Notes under the pieces: model-generated
What the model was told of the DNA's origin: nothing
What the model saw: only the letters and a program-made list of their open reading frames with translations
Databases searched by the model: none
NCBI RefSeq assembly: GCF_000496695.1
Contig: NZ_BAUJ01000003.1
Location: forward strand, 248,001-312,000
From: Vibrio halioticoli NBRC 102217
Lineage (GTDB): Bacteria; Pseudomonadota; Gammaproteobacteria; Enterobacterales; Vibrionaceae
Direction of reading: 5' to 3'
Length of the DNA stretch: 64,000 nt
Shown: in pieces, positions 59,653 to 64,000 of the stretch
Position numbering within the stretch: position 1 is the first letter of the stretch
Layout of the letters: each line of letters starts with the position of its first letter
Program-made: the position numbers and the translations under genes

Positions 59653-60921
59653 GTGAAAAAATTACGTTGGCTGTCTCGATTTCATGGAAAGGAATCGACT
59701 CCTACTTTAAGTGATGAAGCGATAGCGCCTTCTGATGAATTGAAAAATGTTCAACAGCCTTCAGCTTTACCTGTTCTTTACGACCGACAGTTAGTATGGC
59801 TGACCTTTATACTCATGCTTATCGGCTTAGTGATGGTGACATCAGCGTCATTACCTCTGAGTTATACCCACTTTGGTACTCCCTTCCATTTTGCAATACG
59901 CCATGCGTTTTATCTTGTTTTAGCATTGGGCGTTATGGCTGTTGTGGTGCACATTCCAACCAAACTTTGGTTGAAATACAGTATGGCACTGTTGATATTA
60001 AGTCTGTTTTTGCTACTCGTGGTGTTGGTCGGCGGTAAATCGGTGAACGGGGCATCGCGTTGGATTCCTTTAGGACCGATAAACTTCCAGCCAGCAGAGT
60101 TGGCAAAACTGTCATTGTTTATTTTTATGTCCAGCTACTTATTCCGTAAGCAGCAAGAAGTAAGAGCCAGCTTTTTTGGTGGCTTCTTAAAACCTTTCCT
60201 TGTATTTGGTGCGCTTGCACTCCTTTTATTAGGACAGCCGGACTTAGGTACTGTGGTAGTAATGCTAGTGACTATTTTTGGCATGCTCTTCATTGCGGGC
60301 GCTAAACTATGGCAATTCTTGGCGATAGCCTTTGCTGGGGTGCTAGCAGTATGTGGTTTGATCTTGGCTGAGCCGTACCGTATGAAGCGTGTTACGTCAT
60401 TTCTAGACCCTTGGGAAGACCCATTTGGTAGTGGCTATCAGCTTACTCAATCCTTGATGGCATTTGGTCGTGGCGAATGGTTTGGTCAAGGCTTAGGTAA
60501 TTCAATTCAAAAACTGGCTTACTTACCTGAGGCGCATACCGACTTTGTATTTGCGGTGATGGGTGAAGAACTTGGCTTCATTGGTGTCACTTGCATCTTG
60601 TTCCTCATTTTTGCCTTGGTATTCAAAGCGGTATTCATTGGTAAACGCGCTATTGAATCGGGCGATGTATTTAGTGGCTACCTGTCTATGGGCTTTGGTA
60701 TTTGGTTTGCCTTCCAAAGTGTGGTCAATGTGGGTGCGGCAGCCGGTATGGTTCCAACCAAAGGTTTGACGTTGCCACTGATCAGTTACGGTGGCTCTAG
60801 TTTGATCATCATGTCTATCGCGGTAGGCATAGTGATCAGAATTGATCATGAGTATCGACTGCAGGATTACCAGCAGTCATTAACACAAGATGATGACCTA
60901 CAAGGTAAAGCGCAAAAATGA
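59653..60921 (+). CDS. ftsW: Septal glycosyltransferase FtsW
   Basis: SEDS-family peptidoglycan polymerase that works with FtsI at the septum. I favour GTG 59653 (422 residues), 4 nt after AGGA; in-frame ATGs at 59623 and 59611 overlap murD and have poorer ribosome sites. A polar cytoplasmic N-terminus of about 45 residues is followed by ten membrane segments. SEDS motifs: [23 protein letters not shown] (about residues 120-142), [30 protein letters not shown] and [12 protein letters not shown]. The stop overlaps murG by 4 nt. Confidence 0.95.
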   Translation: MKKLRWLSRFHGKESTPTLSDEAIAPSDELKNVQQPSALPVLYDRQLVWLTFILMLIGLVMVTSASLPLSYTHFGTPFHFAIRHAFYLVLALGVMAVVVHIPTKLWLKYSMALLILSLFLLLVVLVGGKSVNGASRWIPLGPINFQPAELAKLSLFIFMSSYLFRKQQEVRASFFGGFLKPFLVFGALALLLLGQPDLGTVVVMLVTIFGMLFIAGAKLWQFLAIAFAGVLAVCGLILAEPYRMKRVTSFLDPWEDPFGSGYQLTQSLMAFGRGEWFGQGLGNSIQKLAYLPEAHTDFVFAVMGEELGFIGVTCILFLIFALVFKAVFIGKRAIESGDVFSGYLSMGFGIWFAFQSVVNVGAAAGMVPTKGLTLPLISYGGSSLIIMSIAVGIVIRIDHEYRLQDYQQSLTQDDDLQGKAQK

Positions 60922-61982
60922 CCACTGAAAAGAAACGACTTTTAGTCATGGCTGGCGGTACTGGCGGACATGTTTTTCCAGGCCTTGCTGTCGCTAAATA
61001 TCTACAACAACAAGGCTGGGAGATCCGCTGGCTGGGGACAGAAGATCGTATGGAAGCCGAGCTTGTGCCTAAGCATGGTATCGAGATTGATTTTATTAAG
61101 GTCAAAGGACTTCGTGGTCAAGGTTTAGCTAAACTGATTAAAGCGCCATTTCAGATCATTAATGCCATTGCTCAAGCAAAGGCACACATAAAACGTTACC
61201 AACCGGATGTGGTGTTGGGTATGGGTGGCTATGTTAGCGGCCCAGGTGGTATTGCCGCTCGTCAATGTGGTATTCCATTGGTTTTACATGAACAAAATGC
61301 CGTAGCAGGTTTAACGAATAGTTGGCTAGCTAAAGTTGCCAGTAAGGTATTCCAAGCTTTCCCTGGTGCATTTCCAACGGCTGAAGTTGTTGGTAACCCG
61401 GTACGTACCGATGTGGTTGCGCTGGAAGATCCTGCGACACGATTGGCTTCTCGCACCGATGATATTCGTATTTTGGTGATGGGTGGCAGTCAAGGTGCTC
61501 GAATTTTAAACCATACCCTTCCTGAGACTGTAGCAGAGCTTGGTCAGGGATACAGTGTATGGCATCAGGTGGGCAAAGATAACCAAGTTGATGTAGAAAC
61601 TCGTTATCAAAATGCGGGTGTCACACAAGTTAAAGTGACTGAATTTATTGATGATGTAGCGGCGGCTTATGCATGGGCAGACGTCATTGTGTGTCGCTCT
61701 GGCGCGCTAACGGTATCTGAAATATCAGCGGCAGGTTTAGCGGCTATCTTTATCCCTTATCCGCACAAAGATAGACAACAAGCACTCAACGGAGACTATT
61801 TAGTTGATGTTGGGGCAGCTAAGATGATTGAACAACAAAATTTGTCAGCGATTAAGCTAAAAGACACTATCCAAGAATTAGATAGAACCTCACTACTAGA
61901 GATGGCAATTAATGCACGTCAGGCGGCTAAGCTTGATGCAGATAAAGTAGTGGCTGAAGCCATTATTACTTTAACTAAATAG
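60918..61982 (+). CDS. murG: Lipid II-forming GlcNAc transferase MurG
   Basis: Peripheral membrane glycosyltransferase that converts lipid I to lipid II. The 354 residues form two Rossmann-like domains. G loops: [15 protein letters not shown] near the N-terminus, [14 protein letters not shown], and [11 protein letters not shown]; the UDP-binding region is [25 protein letters not shown] (about 248-272). It overlaps ftsW by 4 nt. The 91-nt gap before murC contains a small CGAGA-CTAA-TCTCG stem at 62036-62049. Confidence 0.98.
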   Translation: MTTEKKRLLVMAGGTGGHVFPGLAVAKYLQQQGWEIRWLGTEDRMEAELVPKHGIEIDFIKVKGLRGQGLAKLIKAPFQIINAIAQAKAHIKRYQPDVVLGMGGYVSGPGGIAARQCGIPLVLHEQNAVAGLTNSWLAKVASKVFQAFPGAFPTAEVVGNPVRTDVVALEDPATRLASRTDDIRILVMGGSQGARILNHTLPETVAELGQGYSVWHQVGKDNQVDVETRYQNAGVTQVKVTEFIDDVAAAYAWADVIVCRSGALTVSEISAAGLAAIFIPYPHKDRQQALNGDYLVDVGAAKMIEQQNLSAIKLKDTIQELDRTSLLEMAINARQAAKLDADKVVAEAIITLTK

Positions 61983-62073
61983 CTTTAATTGACGAGCCTT
62001 AATTAACTAGATTTGAGCGAGCAGCGTTAAGTGAGCGAGACTAATCTCGAAGAATACTGAGCAAGAGAATATT

Positions 62074-63534
62074 ATGGTAATTGAACACAAACAAGATTTA
62101 GCCCACATCCGAGCTATGATTCCAGAAATGCGCCGCGTGCAAAGCATCCACTTTGTCGGTATCGGCGGTGCTGGTATGAGTGGTATTGCTGAGGTATTGC
62201 TAAATGAAGGCTATGCTATCTCTGGCTCAGATATTAATCAAAATCTCGTCACTGAACGCTTACAAAGCAAAGGGGCCACAATTTTTATTGGTCACGCTCA
62301 AAGCAACATTGAAAATGCCAGTGTAGTGGTAGTCTCTACGGCAATAGACCAAAGAAACCCTGAAATAGTCGCCGCTCAAGCGCTACGTATTCCTATTGTA
62401 CGCCGTGCTGAAATGTTGGCAGAAATTATGCGTTATCGCCACGGCATTGCGGTTGCAGGCACCCACGGTAAAACCACGACCACAGCATTAGTGACGCAAA
62501 TTTATTCAGAAGCTGGTCTTGATCCAACGTTTGTCAATGGTGGCTTAGTAAAAAGCGCAGGCACCAATGCACGTTTAGGTTCAAGTCGTATTTTGATTGC
62601 TGAAGCCGATGAAAGCGATGCGTCATTTTTGCATCTGCAACCTATGGTCGCCATTGTTACTAACATCGAAGCTGATCATATGGATACTTATGGCGGCGAC
62701 TTTGAAGTACTCAAACAAACATTCCGTGATTTCTTACATAAACTGCCTTTCTATGGTCAGGCCATTATGTGTATTGACGATCCTGTGATTCGTGAAATGC
62801 TGCCTACCATCAGTCGTCAGGTGATCACCTATGGTTTTGCCGATGATGCTGACGTTAAAATCGTCAACTACCGCCAGCAAGGGCAACAAAGTTACTTTAC
62901 GGTGAAACGTGAAGGTAAGAGCGATCTTAATATTACGTTGAATATGCCAGGTAAACACAATGCGCTGAATGCATCAGCAGCCATTGCAGTTGCAACAGAA
63001 GATAGCATTTCTGATGAAGCTATTTTATCTGCATTACTTGCCACGCAAGGCACAGGTCGTCGATTTGAACACCTTGGCGAATACGAAACAGGTAACGGCA
63101 CTGCCATGCTGGTGGATGATTACGGTCATCACCCAAGTGAAGTCGATGTCACCATAGATGCGGCTCGCGCTGGATGGCCTGATAAGCGCTTGGTGATGAT
63201 ATTCCAACCTCATCGCTATAGCCGAACTCGCGATCTTTTTGATGACTTTGCTAACGTACTCGACAAAGTCGATGTGCTGTTAATGCTAGATGTTTATTCA
63301 GCAGGCGAAGAACCGATTGCAGGGGCTGATAGTCGCTCATTGTGTCGAGCTATTCGTGGTCGCGGACGCATCGATCCTATCTTTGTTAAAAAACAAGATG
63401 ATTTGCCAAATGTGCTTAGCAACTTGTTGCAAGAAGGGGACCTTGTTCTTACTCAAGGTGCAGGTGATGTTGGAAAGGTTGCCAAAAAACTGGAAAAATT
63501 TGCCCTCAATATCAGAGCAATGCAAAAATGTTAG
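62074..63534 (+). CDS. murC: UDP-MurNAc:L-alanine ligase MurC
   Basis: Adds the first stem-peptide residue, L-Ala, to UDP-MurNAc. The 486 residues show [16 protein letters not shown], the P-loop [35 protein letters not shown] (about residues 173-193), and the C-domain [13 protein letters not shown] and [12 protein letters not shown]. The start ATG 62074 follows GAGAA. ddlB, present between murC and ftsQ in E. coli, is absent; instead a 126-nt gap with a long hairpin leads to ftsQ. Confidence 0.97.
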   Translation: MVIEHKQDLAHIRAMIPEMRRVQSIHFVGIGGAGMSGIAEVLLNEGYAISGSDINQNLVTERLQSKGATIFIGHAQSNIENASVVVVSTAIDQRNPEIVAAQALRIPIVRRAEMLAEIMRYRHGIAVAGTHGKTTTTALVTQIYSEAGLDPTFVNGGLVKSAGTNARLGSSRILIAEADESDASFLHLQPMVAIVTNIEADHMDTYGGDFEVLKQTFRDFLHKLPFYGQAIMCIDDPVIREMLPTISRQVITYGFADDADVKIVNYRQQGQQSYFTVKREGKSDLNITLNMPGKHNALNASAAIAVATEDSISDEAILSALLATQGTGRRFEHLGEYETGNGTAMLVDDYGHHPSEVDVTIDAARAGWPDKRLVMIFQPHRYSRTRDLFDDFANVLDKVDVLLMLDVYSAGEEPIAGADSRSLCRAIRGRGRIDPIFVKKQDDLPNVLSNLLQEGDLVLTQGAGDVGKVAKKLEKFALNIRAMQKC

Positions 63535-63577
63535 TTTCCTGACCGAAATATCTCTTATTGTTATGGAAAGATCATGT

Positions 63578-63614
63578 CGGGTAAGTATAATCTAAAAGTA
63601 GATATACTTGCCCG
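63578..63614 (+). other. Long stable hairpin between murC and ftsQ
   Basis: CGGGTAAGTAT (63578-63588) pairs with ATACTTGCCCG (63604-63614) with one G-U; after a bulged A, ATCTA pairs with TAGAT around an AAAG loop. This gives a 16-bp stem. No T-run follows, so it is not a standard terminator. Confidence 0.75.
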
Positions 63615-63660
63615 TGTAGGCATATGCGCAGTTAATTAGGAAGTCGACGACATTATTAAA

Positions 63661-64000
63661 ATGGAAGCTACATTAGACGTCGAAACCGAATTCAAACAAA
63701 AACCGAAGTTTAAATTTTCTTTGGTAGATGCGAGTTTTTTACTATTCGTTGTTATTTTGATTGTTTTTGGTATTTATTCCACCGTTGCATGGATGCGAGA
63801 TAGTGGACGCTTACCCCTTTCTCAATTTGTCCTTGAAGGTAATTTAGAATACGTTCACAACTCTGACGTACAGAGTGCTTTGTCACGTATTCAGCCATTT
63901 GGCACCTTTATGACTCAAGATGTCAATCAACTGCAACACGCGGTTGAAGATCTGCCTTGGGTTGCCAGTGCTGCTATTCGTAAGCAATGGCCAAATACCA
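63661..64000 (+). CDS. ftsQ: Cell division protein FtsQ (3' partial)
   Basis: Bitopic divisome protein of the FtsQLB complex. The frame is open from ATG 63661 to the window end (113 residues seen of about 250-280). It has a polar cytoplasmic N-terminus (METALDVETEFKQKPKF), one membrane helix (about 25-45, SFLLFVVILIVFGIYSTVAW), and the start of the POTRA domain (LPLSQFVLEGNLEYVHNSD; LPWVASAAIRKQWPN). The nearest AGGAAG lies 17 nt upstream of the ATG, so the ribosome site is poor; ATT 63652 is better spaced but unproven. Confidence 0.94.
   Translation, partial: MEATLDVETEFKQKPKFKFSLVDASFLLFVVILIVFGIYSTVAWMRDSGRLPLSQFVLEGNLEYVHNSDVQSALSRIQPFGTFMTQDVNQLQHAVEDLPWVASAAIRKQWPNT

Noticed and set aside
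62036..62049. Small CGAGA-CTAA-TCTCG stem between murG and murC
   Set aside because: At five base pairs with no T-run it is within chance expectation. It is mentioned only under murG.

Overview
The window is a contiguous, gene-dense stretch of conserved chromosomal housekeeping genes from a gamma-proteobacterium, almost certainly a Vibrionaceae member and probably Vibrio. This rests on protein similarity recognised from memory (MreB, ParC with Ser85 numbering, PetABC, LpoA, DolP, MlaF) and on gene order (yhdP-nitrilase-tldD, nudF-yqiB-cpdA-yqiA-parE-parC, and a dcw cluster with no ddl between murC and ftsQ). No database search was possible. I see no prophage, insertion sequence, integron, CRISPR array, toxin-antitoxin or defence module, and no tRNA or rRNA gene.

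Layout. 1-8.2 kb (+): mreB (5' end cut by the window edge), mreC, mreD, maf, rng and yhdP. 8.2-12.6 kb: a nitrilase-family amidase and tldD (+), darP (-) and pmbA/tldE (+). 12.7-21.9 kb (-): mgtE, then rpoN-hpf-ptsN-rapZ-ptsO downstream of yrbG-kdsD-kdsC-lptC-lptA-lptB. 22.1-27.6 kb (+): mlaFEDCB, ibaG, murA and a PlsC-type acyltransferase. 27.8-29.2 kb (-): tolC. 29.4-36.3 kb (+): nudF, yqiB, cpdA, yqiA, parE, parC. 36.4-39.5 kb (-): degS, a DegP/DegQ protease and zapG. 39.7-46.0 kb (+): zapE, rplM-rpsI, petABC, sspAB. 46.1-49.7 kb (-): dolP, diaA, yraN, lpoA. 49.8-64.0 kb (+): rsmI, the RNase P RNA gene rnpB, then rsmH-ftsL-ftsI-murE-murF-mraY-murD-ftsW-murG-murC-ftsQ (ftsQ cut by the window end).

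The theme is envelope construction. MreBCD shapes the cell. MurA and MurC-G with MraY make lipid II, which FtsW/FtsI polymerise with LpoA-type activation elsewhere. KdsC/D make Kdo precursors and LptABC move LPS. MlaB-F and YhdP handle phospholipid traffic, TolC provides efflux, and DegS/DegQ and DolP handle envelope stress. Transcription and translation factors (RpoN, HPF, SspAB, L13/S9, RNase G, RNase P) and the nitrogen phosphotransferase branch (PtsN, NPr, RapZ) are interspersed.

I found no undescribed protein system. The points worth a second look are non-coding. They are a sigma-E-type promoter with adjacent 9-bp direct repeats before degQ, a perfect GTAAA-N5-GTAAA CpxR-type box before tolC, and a long hairpin without a U-tract between murC and ftsQ. 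Others are a similar hairpin between convergent tldD and darP, an 8-9-8 dyad between divergent lpoA and rsmI, a structured rplM leader, and an extended acidic tail on DolP. Several start codons were moved from the longest reading frame on the basis of Shine-Dalgarno position and family length.
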